Positions 54,573 to 62,370 of a DNA stretch of 64,000 bases are shown piece by piece. Every line of letters starts with the position of its first letter. The stretch's first letter is position 1. The notes under the pieces were generated by a model that saw only the letters and a list, made by a program, of their open reading frames with translations, ran no database searches and was not told the origin of the DNA. The position numbers and the translations under genes were made by a program. This DNA comes from G965220205 sp965220205 (GTDB taxonomy: Bacteria > Chloroflexota > Dehalococcoidia > Lucifugimonadales > Australimonadaceae): assembly GCA_965220205.1 (NCBI GenBank), contig OZ244812.1, positions 1,488,001 to 1,552,000 on the forward strand, written 5' to 3'.

Positions 54573-55709
54573 CTAGAATCCCGGCCCGAACACCTGCTCC
54601 TGGAAGTACGCCGTTCCCTGTCCTCGTTCTCTGAACGTGGCAGGGCTCTCGTAGACGAGGTCGAGGTCGGCGAAGCGGCCGCTGACGAGCTCCTCGGGCC
54701 CGTGTCCGTAGGCCGCCCAGCCCTGACCGATCGCCTCCCAGGATAGCGACGACGCAGCCCGCGAGGTCGTCCAGGCAGAGAAGAGCCTCGCGGCGTGCGG
54801 ATGGGGCGCGTCCGCCGCCACGCTATGGCTGAACATGTTCACCCCCATGCCGGGATTCCAGAAGGCTCGGATGTTCCCCGTGTCGAGAAGCTCCGCGGGG
54901 TAGCCGTACCCCATGTACATGAGCGGGCGCTCGCCGGAGACGGCGAATGGGTCGCAGTCGGACGTCACGACAATGTCCTGGGTCGCCAGCATCTGCCGGT
55001 GCAACGCGACCATCTCGTCTCGGTCGTAGTAGAGCGACAGGAAGCCGTTGCCGGCGCGCAGCAGGAAGTCGGGAGCGCAAATGAGGCCCTTCCACCGCGT
55101 GTCGAGCCAGTCGAACACGGTCCTCGGCAAGTCCTGCGGGTCGATATCGGCGGTGTTCACGAAATGGGTGTATTGGCTCTGCGCGACGCCGACCGCGTTT
55201 CCCGGGCCGTCCGCGGCCCACGCCCGGCGCGCATCCACGCCGAGGGCGGACCAGTCCACCTGCGCCGCCATGCTACGGTCGAGGTACTGCGCCATCTGCG
55301 ACATGGACAAGTAGACGGCGTCGGTGACCGACTGCCCGGCCTCCCGTTCGCTCACGAGGGTTGTGACGACCTGGCCCGCGCCGATGGCGCGACCCGAGCA
55401 CTCGATGTCGAACTCGGCGGTGAAGCCCGCGCACCAAGCGTCGATCTGGTCCTGGTCGTACCCGCTCCAGACCACCTCGCCCTCGTCCTGAGCGAGCGGT
55501 ACGAGCCGCTCGACCTCCGGTGTCCGAACCCAGTCGTCATCGAGCGTCCGGTAGACCTCGCCTGCCCGGAGCTTCTCCGGGTCTCCGGTCGTCGCGCCGG
55601 AGAACGTCGGCGCCGGCGTGGGCGTAGGGTCGCTCGAGCAGGCCGCGAGAAACATGAGAGCGCCCAGCATTGCCAAGAGCGCCCTCCTTCCCCCTGCGGG
55701 GGACTTCAT
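54573..55709 (-). CDS. Fe3+-type ABC transporter, substrate-binding lipoprotein (second system)
   Basis: A 378-residue precursor with lipobox FLAAC (Cys24). The binding domain starts RLVPLAQDEGEVVWSGYDQDQIDAW and has VYLSMSQMAQYLDRS, FDWLDTRWKGLICAPDFLL and HPHAARLFSAWTTS. This order is that of the iron/thiamine/polyamine-type cluster of extracellular binders. It has an unusual number of tyrosines. It pairs with the permease at 52053-53843. The ATG at 55709 is chosen because it gives a proper lipoprotein signal. Confidence 0.82.
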   Translation of the reverse strand: MKSPAGGRRALLAMLGALMFLAACSSDPTPTPAPTFSGATTGDPEKLRAGEVYRTLDDDWVRTPEVERLVPLAQDEGEVVWSGYDQDQIDAWCAGFTAEFDIECSGRAIGAGQVVTTLVSEREAGQSVTDAVYLSMSQMAQYLDRSMAAQVDWSALGVDARRAWAADGPGNAVGVAQSQYTHFVNTADIDPQDLPRTVFDWLDTRWKGLICAPDFLLRAGNGFLSLYYDRDEMVALHRQMLATQDIVVTSDCDPFAVSGERPLMYMGYGYPAELLDTGNIRAFWNPGMGVNMFSHSVAADAPHPHAARLFSAWTTSRAASSLSWEAIGQGWAAYGHGPEELVSGRFADLDLVYESPATFRERGQGTAYFQEQVFGPGF

Positions 55710-55825
55710 CGCAGAGGGACACAGGCACAGGGCAAACGGGGAGTTAGGCAAACGAGGTCCGTCCGTACGTGAGAGGGTGGAGGCATCTATGCTACCGCCG
55801 ACTACGGCGCGCGAACAGTGCTCCG

Positions 55826-56488
55826 TCACCCGCTCCCGGCCAGGGTCGCCAGGACGTCGGGCCAGGAGCCCGGGCCCGAATTGTACCCGCCGCCGAACTG
55901 GATGACGCCGTCGGCGCCGATGCCCAGTTTCGTCGCCTGCGAGCTCACGTTGAAATCGCGGGCCATGTTAGCGGGCCCCTCGGCAAAGGGCCAGGGAATC
56001 GCGTTGTCGTCCTGGTAGTCCGCGAGCTTGCTGATGTTCTCGGACGACCCGAAACCGACGGCGAGAATCTCGACCTCGTTGGCGAAGGGTGGGTAGACCT
56101 CTTTCAGCGTCCGAAACTCGGCGCGACAGGTCGGTCACCAAGTGGCGAAGAAGTACAGGACCATCGGCTTGCCGGCCGCCACCTCCTCGAGGGTTGCCAT
56201 CGACCCGTCGCGCAGAAGGACGGACGTGTTCGGAGCGACGTCGCCGACGTTCGATCCGGTCGCCACATCCGTGCGCCACCCGGTGAGCACAGGGGGCGCG
56301 ACCGGCTCCTCGGTGGGGGCTGCATCGGCAGTAGGCGTGGGGCGCGGAATCGGGGTGGCGGTCGGGGGGTCGGCGGTGGGCGTCGTATCCGTGCCGCACG
56401 CGACCACGCCTATCGCGAGCGCGACCAACACCGCAGCGCCCGCGAGCGGTAGGGAATGCTTCGAGGAACCGAACTTCTTCATGCTCAT
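55826..56488 (-). CDS. Thioredoxin/TlpA-like lipoprotein with in-frame TGA (putative selenoprotein)
   Basis: 220 residues if TGA at 56135-56137 is read through. Lipoprotein signal (Cys31, GVVAC), Thr/Pro linker to about residue 65, then a TlpA/AhpC-type domain: VGDVAPNTSVLLRDGSMATL, GKPMVLYFFATW, then codon 118 TGA, then PTCRAEFRTLKEVYPPF. The TGA stands exactly where TlpA proteins have the first Cys of WCxxC, giving UxxC with Cys121. The frame then continues with EILAVGFGSSEN, PWPFAEGP and KLGIGADGVIQF to a TGA at 55826. Likely extracytoplasmic thiol/peroxide chemistry. Alternative: a nonsense mutation. Confidence 0.75.
56097..56131 (-). promoter_or_regulatory. SECIS-like hairpin downstream of the in-frame TGA
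   Basis: On the mRNA it begins three nucleotides after UGA. ACCU pairs with AGGU at the base, UC with GA, GCG with CGC and CCGA with UCGG at the tip. Bulges separate these blocks, and the apical loop is GUU. The loop G lies 18 nt after UGA, within the range known for bacterial SECIS elements, which favour a G at the start of the apical loop. Confidence 0.6.
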
Positions 56489-56619
56489 CGTCGATATGAT
56501 ATACGAGCGGTCGCCAAATGGGGATGCCCCCCTACGCCCTGCCCCGGATTCCGGGTCGGGGCACGGGACGGCGTGCGTCGGTCGGGGTTGGGGGCCGGAC
56601 TGTCGAAGCGACGACGAGT

Positions 56620-58347
56620 CTACGCCAAAGAGTCCTGCTCCTCCCCCGGTCCGCCGAAGTTGAGTGAGTGGCGGGCCTCGCTGACAACCTCCGACACGCG
56701 CTGCGGGCTCATGCCCACGTCGATCAGCGACACGCGCATAATCTCCAGCGCCGCCTCCATCTCAGGCCAGATAACGGCGTCGGCCCCCGCGTTCTTGAGG
56801 GCGTCCGCCTCCTCTTGCCAGCCCACGCGCCCGACGATCTGGAGCGCGGGGTTGAGCCTACGCGCGTGCTGCACCGTTACGAGCGCCGAAATCGGGTCCG
56901 ATATGCCGACCACCAGCAGCCGCGCGGACTGCACACGAGCCAGCGTGAGGAACGTCTCGCTTGCCGAGTCGCCGTGGAACGCCAGTCCGTACAGCCGGCG
57001 GGTTTGCGCGACCGCCGCCGGGTCGGTGTCTATCCCCACGAACGGAATGCCGAGCCGGTGCAGCTCCTCCGCGATGAACGTTCCGACGCGTCCAAGGCCA
57101 GCCACCACGACGTGATCTTCCAGCCGCGGAGTGAGCTCCGCCGGCTCCCCCGTATGGGCGCCAGCGGGCTGTCGTCCGAGCGTGGGAAAGACCCGCCCGA
57201 GCCAGGCTACGCCCTTGGCGCCAATGGCGAACGAGGCCGGCGTCAACCCCATGGTCACGATCGTCGCCACGACGACCAAGGACAGGAAGTCGGCGTCTAC
57301 GACATGTCTCAACTCGGCTGTCTCGGCGAGGATGAAGCTGAACTCGCCTATCTGCACCATCCCGGCGCCCGCCAGCATCGATGTCTGCGGTAGGTACCCG
57401 ACGGCGCGCACTGTCCCAGTCACGACCACGAACTTCAGCGCCACGGACGCAGCGACGACGACCGCGACGGTCCAAGCGTTCTCGATGAGGAATTCCAGGT
57501 CCATGAGCATGCCGAGCGAGGCGAAGAACATGGCGGCGAAGATATCTCGGAGCGGCGTCACCTCCTGAAGGGCGCGGTGGCCCGACCAGTCCGACACGCT
57601 GATGACGAGGCCCGCCGCGAATGCGCCGAGCGCCGCCGAGAGCCCAACCGCCTGCGTCGCGGCGGCCGCGCCGACCGATACGGCCAGCACGGTGATGATG
57701 AACGACTCGCGCGAGCCCAACAGGGCTACGTGGCGCAGCAACCAGGGGATCGCCCTTCCGCCGACGACGAACACGAGAGCCAAGACCGCAGCGGCCTTGA
57801 GCGCGCCCAGGCCGACGCCGGCGGCCAGCGAGCCGCTCCCCAAGTCGGAGACGACGGCAATCATCGGGACAAAGGCGAGGTCTTGGATCACGAGCATCCC
57901 GGTCATCACGCGGCCATGCAGCGCACGCACCTCGCCCCGGTCGTTGAGGACTTTGAGCACGACCATGGTGCTCGACAGCGAGGTCACCATGCCCATGAGC
58001 AGCGATTGCTCGACGCTCCAACCCAACGACCAGCCGATCGCGTACCCCCCGGCGCCAGTGAGGCCAAGCTGCGCGAGTCCCGCCACCAGAATCCGCGGGC
58101 CGAGCCGTCCGAGGTCGCTCGGCGATATCTCCACGCCCACGGCGAACAGCAGGAGCACAACGCCCAACTCGGCGAGGGTCCGCACGGCCTCGACGTCGCC
58201 TATCAGGCCCAGGACGTCCGGCCCGACGACGATGCCGATGCCCAAGTAGCCGAGCACGGGCGGCAGGCGGACAGCGCGGGCCACCGTCCCGCCAGCGAAG
58301 GCCGCGACGACGATCACGACGATGTCCCTGAACAGATCCGTTTCCAT
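56620..58347 (-). CDS. Kef/CPA2-type cation:proton antiporter with TrkA-N domain
   Basis: A 575-residue protein. About 12 helices of the Na+/H+ exchanger fold: VLGYLGIGIVVGPDVLGLI, VVLLLFAVGVEISPSDL, SLSSTMVVLKVLNDRGE and IQDLAFVPMIAVV with the functional acidic residue. A cytoplasmic Rossmann domain follows: HVVVAGLGRVGTFIAEELHR, with FVGIDTDPAAV. Length and layout match KefB/KefC or related K+ efflux/Na+ antiporters. The ATG at 58347 puts the first helix near the N-terminus. It may counter the Trk uptake system at 44.9-48.6 kb. Confidence 0.9.
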   Translation of the reverse strand: METDLFRDIVVIVVAAFAGGTVARAVRLPPVLGYLGIGIVVGPDVLGLIGDVEAVRTLAELGVVLLLFAVGVEISPSDLGRLGPRILVAGLAQLGLTGAGGYAIGWSLGWSVEQSLLMGMVTSLSSTMVVLKVLNDRGEVRALHGRVMTGMLVIQDLAFVPMIAVVSDLGSGSLAAGVGLGALKAAAVLALVFVVGGRAIPWLLRHVALLGSRESFIITVLAVSVGAAAATQAVGLSAALGAFAAGLVISVSDWSGHRALQEVTPLRDIFAAMFFASLGMLMDLEFLIENAWTVAVVVAASVALKFVVVTGTVRAVGYLPQTSMLAGAGMVQIGEFSFILAETAELRHVVDADFLSLVVVATIVTMGLTPASFAIGAKGVAWLGRVFPTLGRQPAGAHTGEPAELTPRLEDHVVVAGLGRVGTFIAEELHRLGIPFVGIDTDPAAVAQTRRLYGLAFHGDSASETFLTLARVQSARLLVVGISDPISALVTVQHARRLNPALQIVGRVGWQEEADALKNAGADAVIWPEMEAALEIMRVSLIDVGMSPQRVSEVVSEARHSLNFGGPGEEQDSLA

Positions 58348-58624
58348 GGCCCTCGTGTCCAACCATGCGTGCGACAACGCCGCCGTAGGGGGGAGTTGGA
58401 GCCGCCCCTCCTCAGTCCCTCCCGCCGAGCCGCGAGAAGGGACAAGAGGCCCGCTTATTCTCTCCGGTTGTGCCATCGGACGTAAGCCCGCCCCCGGATT
58501 CCCGCTCAGGGGGCTGGGCTCCCTCCGAACCTTGGAACTCCCGTCAACGAATCAACTGACATCCACAGGCGGCGCGCCCGTTCCGAAGCATGGAGCAATG
58601 ACGGGAGGGGCAGCGACAGACGCG
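58348..58624. other. Intergenic region with IS remnant
   Basis: A 277-base gap between the antiporter and the tandem Usp gene. It contains a CCCCTCC...GAAGGGAC motif (58395-58442) and the IS481 end remnant (58498-58567). Confidence 0.6.
58498..58567 (+). mobile_element. Decayed end of a second IS481-type element
   Basis: Read on the minus strand, 58567-58541 (TGTGGATGTCAGTTGATTCG onward) matches the left end of the intact IS at 15043 at 22 of 27 positions. The adjacent bases continue the match. On the plus strand it encodes GLGSLRTLELPSTN, which resembles the transposase C-terminus GGKSPLQSLALLSTN. Confidence 0.75.
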
Positions 58625-59575
58625 CTACTCACGGGCCCGCGACCGGATGATGAGGACTGGGCCATGGCTATGGCGCACGACCCTATCGGTGACGGAGCCG
58701 AGCAGCAGCCGGCCTAAGCCGGACCGGCCGTGGGTGGCCATGACCACCAGCGCTTTGCCGGCCTCGCCGATCTCGGAGAGAACCGCCTGCGCGGCCGGGC
58801 CCGTCGACGCGCTCTCCGTTACGTCCTCGACTCCCATCCCGCGGACGACAGCGGCTTCGTCGCGGAGGTAGTCCCGAGCGTCGGCCTCCAACTCGTCCAT
58901 GAGATGGTCGTACATGTCGGACATGGAGTCGGCGAAGTGGTCGGCGTAGGTCGACGGCGCCATGGACCGCACGAGACTAATGCCAAGGTCCAACGTCTTC
59001 GCCAGTTCAACCGCATGGGGCACGGCGGCCTCGGCGAGCGCCGAACCGTCGAGTGGGACGATGATCCGGTCTAGCTTGGGCACCCCTTGCTCCGGCTCGT
59101 CGCCTGTCGCCCGGACCACGAGGGTGGGATGCTGTGCATAACGCACGACCTTGTCGGTGACGCTCCCGAGCATCCAACGGCCGATGCCGGAGCGGCCATG
59201 GGTCGAAACGGCGATGAGCGTACCGGGGTCGGCGCTGGCCGCCGCAGTGATGGCATCCGCGGGGTCGTTCTCCGTCACGGTCGTGTGGACCGTCAGGCCC
59301 CTCGCCCGGAGGGGCTCCGCGACTTGTTCCAACTGCTGGCGAGCCTGCTCGTTCATCTCCGCGTGGACGCTCTGCCATTCGGCCAGCGACCGAGGGGGAG
59401 GCACTCCTTCAACGAAGTCCTGGCTCGCCTCACGGACCATGTCCACCGGGTACCGAGGCAGGGCCCGGAGCAGTTCCATGCTCGCTCCGGCAGCGTTCGC
59501 CACCAGTTCAGCGTAAGGCAACACCTGGACCGAAATGCTCGATCCATCCAAAGGGACCAAGACCCGTGTGTACAT
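58625..59575 (-). CDS. Tandem universal stress protein (two UspA domains)
   Basis: A 316-residue protein with two Usp domains. Each begins with a VLVPLDGSS or IIVPLDGSA strand and ends with an intact ATP-binding motif (STHGRSGIGRWMLGSVTDK in the first, ATHGRSGLGRLLLGSVTDR in the second). Tandem, ATP-binding Usp proteins are usual in high-GC and Chloroflexi genomes and respond to energy or redox stress. It stands alone, 277 bases from the antiporter. Confidence 0.92.
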   Translation of the reverse strand: MYTRVLVPLDGSSISVQVLPYAELVANAAGASMELLRALPRYPVDMVREASQDFVEGVPPPRSLAEWQSVHAEMNEQARQQLEQVAEPLRARGLTVHTTVTENDPADAITAAASADPGTLIAVSTHGRSGIGRWMLGSVTDKVVRYAQHPTLVVRATGDEPEQGVPKLDRIIVPLDGSALAEAAVPHAVELAKTLDLGISLVRSMAPSTYADHFADSMSDMYDHLMDELEADARDYLRDEAAVVRGMGVEDVTESASTGPAAQAVLSEIGEAGKALVVMATHGRSGLGRLLLGSVTDRVVRHSHGPVLIIRSRARE

Positions 59576-59715
59576 CTCGCGCCTCTACCCGAGTGACCAG
59601 CGCCTCGGGCCACGGTACGCCGGGATACGCTCGAAGGCTTCCGCAATACTCCTATCTTACGCTGTCTGGCTGCATACGCTGTTCACGGCCGCGATGACTC
59701 GGGGACGGCGCGGCG

Positions 59716-60567
59716 CTACGCGTCGGCCGAGTTGCGGAAGCCTACGAGCTTGGCCGTGACCAGCAAGCGGTGGTCGTAAGCGAGACGGGGAAAGCAGGTC
59801 ACGAGCGTCACCCGCGCGTTGCTCGCTTGGTAGAGATGCATGTCGTCCTCGTGGACCAAGTCGGTTTCGGTCACGACGTAGAGGTAGTCGCGTCCACTGC
59901 TCTGCAAGATGATGTGCACGTCCTCGCCGTCCCGCAGGAGCGTCGGCACGCTGGGCAGCCTGGCGAACACGTTTCCGCCGCTCTGGAGCGGCGTCTCCAG
60001 GTGTCCAAAGTACCAGCCGTTGCCGCTCGAGCCGGCGTCCGGACTGTCAGGGATGTGTCCGACCGCGAATGGGGGCGTCTCGTACGCCCGGCTGTCGCCG
60101 AGGTCGAGGACGGCAAGCTCTTCGATGGCAGCGTCAACCTTCAGGGCGGGGATCAGGATGCGCTCGCCCCGGCGGGCGATGTTGGCGATGCTCTGACGGC
60201 CGATGTCGCTTACGGGCGTGAACCCTTGAAGCGCGGGCACGTCGGCGTCGATGGCGCCTCGAGGGTCAGCCCACTGCCGTGCAGGGATCAGCGCGCCGGG
60301 GTAGAGCACTTGCGACGCGGGCGACGGGCGCCCGGTTGTCGCCGCGTCCGAGGGCGGGGCCGGCTCGGGGAGTGTTTCGGTCTTGCTCGGCTCGGGGGGG
60401 ACCACCAGGGCGTCGAGGTCCGAGTCCGCGAGGTGGACGTAGCCGTAGTACGCGCCGGCACCGCCAAGCAGTACGACGCCCACGCCGAGCATCAGGAGAG
60501 CCGCGATGGTCCGCAGACCGCGTCTGCCGGTGCGAGGCCGCCGCTGTACTGGCTGTGCGCTGGCCAT
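59716..60567 (-). CDS. Sortase family transpeptidase
   Basis: A 283-residue membrane-anchored protein. One N-terminal helix (IAALLMLGVGVVLLGGAGAYYGYV) is followed by a Pro/Ser-rich stalk and a sortase barrel. The catalytic set is His189 (GNGWYFGHLETP), Cys258 (VTLVTCFPRL) and Arg267 (YDHRLLV). The short TLVTC core fits class E/F-like sortases. It attaches or crosslinks surface proteins. A large secreted protein starts 1.8 kb away on the other strand and might be a client. Confidence 0.88.
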   Translation of the reverse strand: MASAQPVQRRPRTGRRGLRTIAALLMLGVGVVLLGGAGAYYGYVHLADSDLDALVVPPEPSKTETLPEPAPPSDAATTGRPSPASQVLYPGALIPARQWADPRGAIDADVPALQGFTPVSDIGRQSIANIARRGERILIPALKVDAAIEELAVLDLGDSRAYETPPFAVGHIPDSPDAGSSGNGWYFGHLETPLQSGGNVFARLPSVPTLLRDGEDVHIILQSSGRDYLYVVTETDLVHEDDMHLYQASNARVTLVTCFPRLAYDHRLLVTAKLVGFRNSADA

Positions 60568-60676
60568 GACGGTAATCAGCTACGAGGGGACTATGACGGG
60601 GGTTTCACTCGCGGCGGGGACGACGCCGGCCGCATGCGGAGCGCCGTGCGCGAGGGGGGCGGCCAAGCCTTGGGGA

Positions 60677-60886
60677 CTAGCGGGAACGAGGGGTATGGTC
60701 GGCGCCGTTGGACACTGGCTCGTTGAGGTAGACGTCGCCGTTTCGGATCTTGATGTTGAACCCGCATTCCGGGTTCGTGCAGACCCAAGCCTTGTAGTGG
60801 ATAGCAGCGCCCTGCCCTCCGAAGTCGGACAGGGGAACCAATTCGCCTTGCTTGCAAGCGTGGCACTTCGGAAGAACGCCCTCCAA
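60677..60886 (-). CDS. Small zinc-ribbon protein
   Basis: 69 residues from a TTG with AGGAGG six bases upstream. Four cysteines in two knuckles (CHACKQGE and CTNPECGF) suggest a zinc ribbon. The remainder is IKIRNGDVYLNEPV and a basic tail. Function unknown. It has its own well-placed promoter (TTGAAC, 17 bases, TACAAT) about 50 bases upstream. Confidence 0.75.
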   Translation of the reverse strand: MEGVLPKCHACKQGELVPLSDFGGQGAAIHYKAWVCTNPECGFNIKIRNGDVYLNEPVSNGADHTPRSR

Positions 60887-60935
60887 CGTCGGCCTCCTCC
60901 TGTCCTGTGGCGCCTCACCTTGGGGAACGCGGCGG

Positions 60936-60964
60936 ATTGTAGCATCGTCGGCAGTCGGGTTCAA
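60936..60964 (-). promoter_or_regulatory. Promoter of the zinc-ribbon gene
   Basis: TTGAAC (60959-60964), 17-base spacer, TACAAT (60936-60941), preceded by TG one base upstream, so also an extended -10. Confidence 0.65.
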
Positions 60965-61086
60965 GGGATGCGGAGGGATGCGGCGGTAGGTCAGAGGAGT
61001 CACGCGCGTGCTACGTCGCCAGTTCAGCCGGCCGCCTGCCATGGGCGGGAGTCGCCCGTCGAGCGTCGTGGCCACGCCGCTCCGCG

Positions 61087-61116
61087 TTGACGCTCGTTCC
61101 GGGCCACACCTATACT
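61087..61116 (+). promoter_or_regulatory. Promoter of tRNA-Val
   Basis: TTGACG (61087-61092), 18-base spacer, TATACT (61111-61116), ending 13 bases before the tRNA. The -10 is the same as that of the 23S promoter. Confidence 0.65.
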
Positions 61117-61129
61117 CTGAAGGTTCGGC

Positions 61130-61206
61130 GGGCGGTTAGCTCAGTTGGTTAGAGCGTCGCGTTGACATCGCGGAGGCCAGAGGTTCGAGTCCTCTACCGC
61201 CCACCA
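61130..61206 (+). tRNA. tRNA-Val (GAC)
   Basis: Acceptor GGGCGGT/ACCGCCC, D arm GCTC...GAGC, anticodon loop TTGACAT (GAC), T arm AGAGG/CCTCT with TTCGAGT, discriminator A, CCA encoded. Confidence 0.95.
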
Positions 61207-61595
61207 TAGGGTACTGTAGACAGTACCGGGCTCATGAGGGCCACCTCCTCGGTGTCCCCGCCCCGGATCCGGCTGTCGCGGGGCATCGGTAATCGAGTAC
61301 CGGATGACGGCCTTGCCGGGGCCACGGCGACCTCCCTCACGAAGGACTTGATGAAGGTCCGCGACTCGGCCTCGTCGCGCATCCCGCAGAACTGGGGCCT
61401 GTCGGCGATGCGCCCGCTCTGTCCTCGTCCACGTACTCGCGGGCCCGACGTAGCCATCTTCTCGGCGTAGTCCCGGAGCGCTCTCAGCTGGCGGCGACGG
61501 ACAGGTCCAGTCCTGCCGGTCGCTGGATACCCTATCTCCCCGACGAAGTGCTTGCCACGCATCTTCACGCAAACCAGGTATGACGAGAGTGCCAA
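61194..61595 (-). pseudogene. Remnant of a serine recombinase C-terminus
   Basis: The minus-strand frame ends SRTFIKSFVREVAVAP...LPMPRDSRIRGGDTEEVALMSPVLSTV. This resembles the last part of large serine recombinases, where a FIKSFVKEI helix is followed by a strand and S-I-P-M-P. Between the two parts, another frame supplies GKAVIRYSI, so two compensating frameshifts are needed to restore it. The N-terminal catalytic domain is missing. The stop lies inside the tRNA-Val 3' end, so an old integrative element may have used this tRNA as its site. Confidence 0.5.
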
Positions 61596-62370
61596 TCATT
61601 ACGACTATTGCCACTAGGAACAATCAAAATATGGGTAGAGAAGTGACCGCGCACAATGGCAAGGATGGCTGCGGTGAGAAAAGAGAGACCCAACATGAAG
61701 CCCTGATCGGATGCCCATTGCCACAACGCGTCCATGCTGATGGCGGTCACTAGGATTAGCTGCCAAGCTTTGCTTGCCCCGCAGCCCCTGTTGCTGATTG
61801 CGGGTATCTTTGAGTTCTCTCGCTAAGAGTCTTGATACGAAGCGAAGGACGAAACTTTGCGTCCATCTGCCTGTCGCTTCATCTGTGTATCCCCTTCCTC
61901 GCCTCTTCCTGCTCGGCCTCACGGTCTTCAGCCTCTCATGAGGGCCGTCCGCGCCAATCCGTTCTTCCATGTACAGGCGCATGGCCCCGCAAGAGCTCGT
62001 AGCGGTCGTCCCATTGGACGAAGCCCACGGTCATCCGTGGACCCAACGTCACGCACTGTACGACGGGCCTCGCCGACCGCCTTGCGCCACGCTCGATCAC
62101 GGTCGCGCCGGCCAGGAAGGGCATACGGACTGCCACGCCGCTTTCCAACATACCCTTCCAACATACACAGAGAGGCCGATTGCCCGGTAGGCGTCAGCTT
62201 GTTGGGTTCCGCTCGCGCGGGGGCCGGGGTATCTTCTCTTTGCTCCTGCTGGGGGAGCTTGCAGAAGGGTTCCCGCTTCCTGACCTGCCCTCACGAGATT
62301 CCGCCTGCGCGCGGGAACGGCGAGTTTCGCGCAGGGGCATCTTTCGCACACACTCCACGAGGCGGTAGAC
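61596..62370. other. 775-base region without a supported gene
   Basis: Only short frames are seen, such as a 61-residue hydrophobic one at 61565-61750 and a 71-residue one at 61936-62151 (both minus), without ribosome sites or recognisable similarity. A short direct repeat CCTTCCAACATA lies near 62150. The stretch probably belongs to the decayed element next to tRNA-Val. Confidence 0.4.

Noticed and set aside
56135..56137. Reassignment of TGA to a sense codon in this genome
   Set aside because: TGA ends folC, sfsA, the molybdenum hydroxylase small subunit and other genes at their normal lengths.
56135..56488. A complete 117-residue lipoprotein ending at the TGA
   Set aside because: It would stop in the middle of the thioredoxin active site, and the conserved second half continues in the same frame.
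61141..61623. A protein ending VEDSNLWPPRCQRDALTN
   Set aside because: The C-terminus is the antisense of tRNA-Val, a well-known artefact. The rest is one of the frames of the recombinase remnant.
61936..62151. 71-residue minus-strand protein
   Set aside because: No ribosome site, no recognisable family, and it overlaps other equally open frames in a decayed region.
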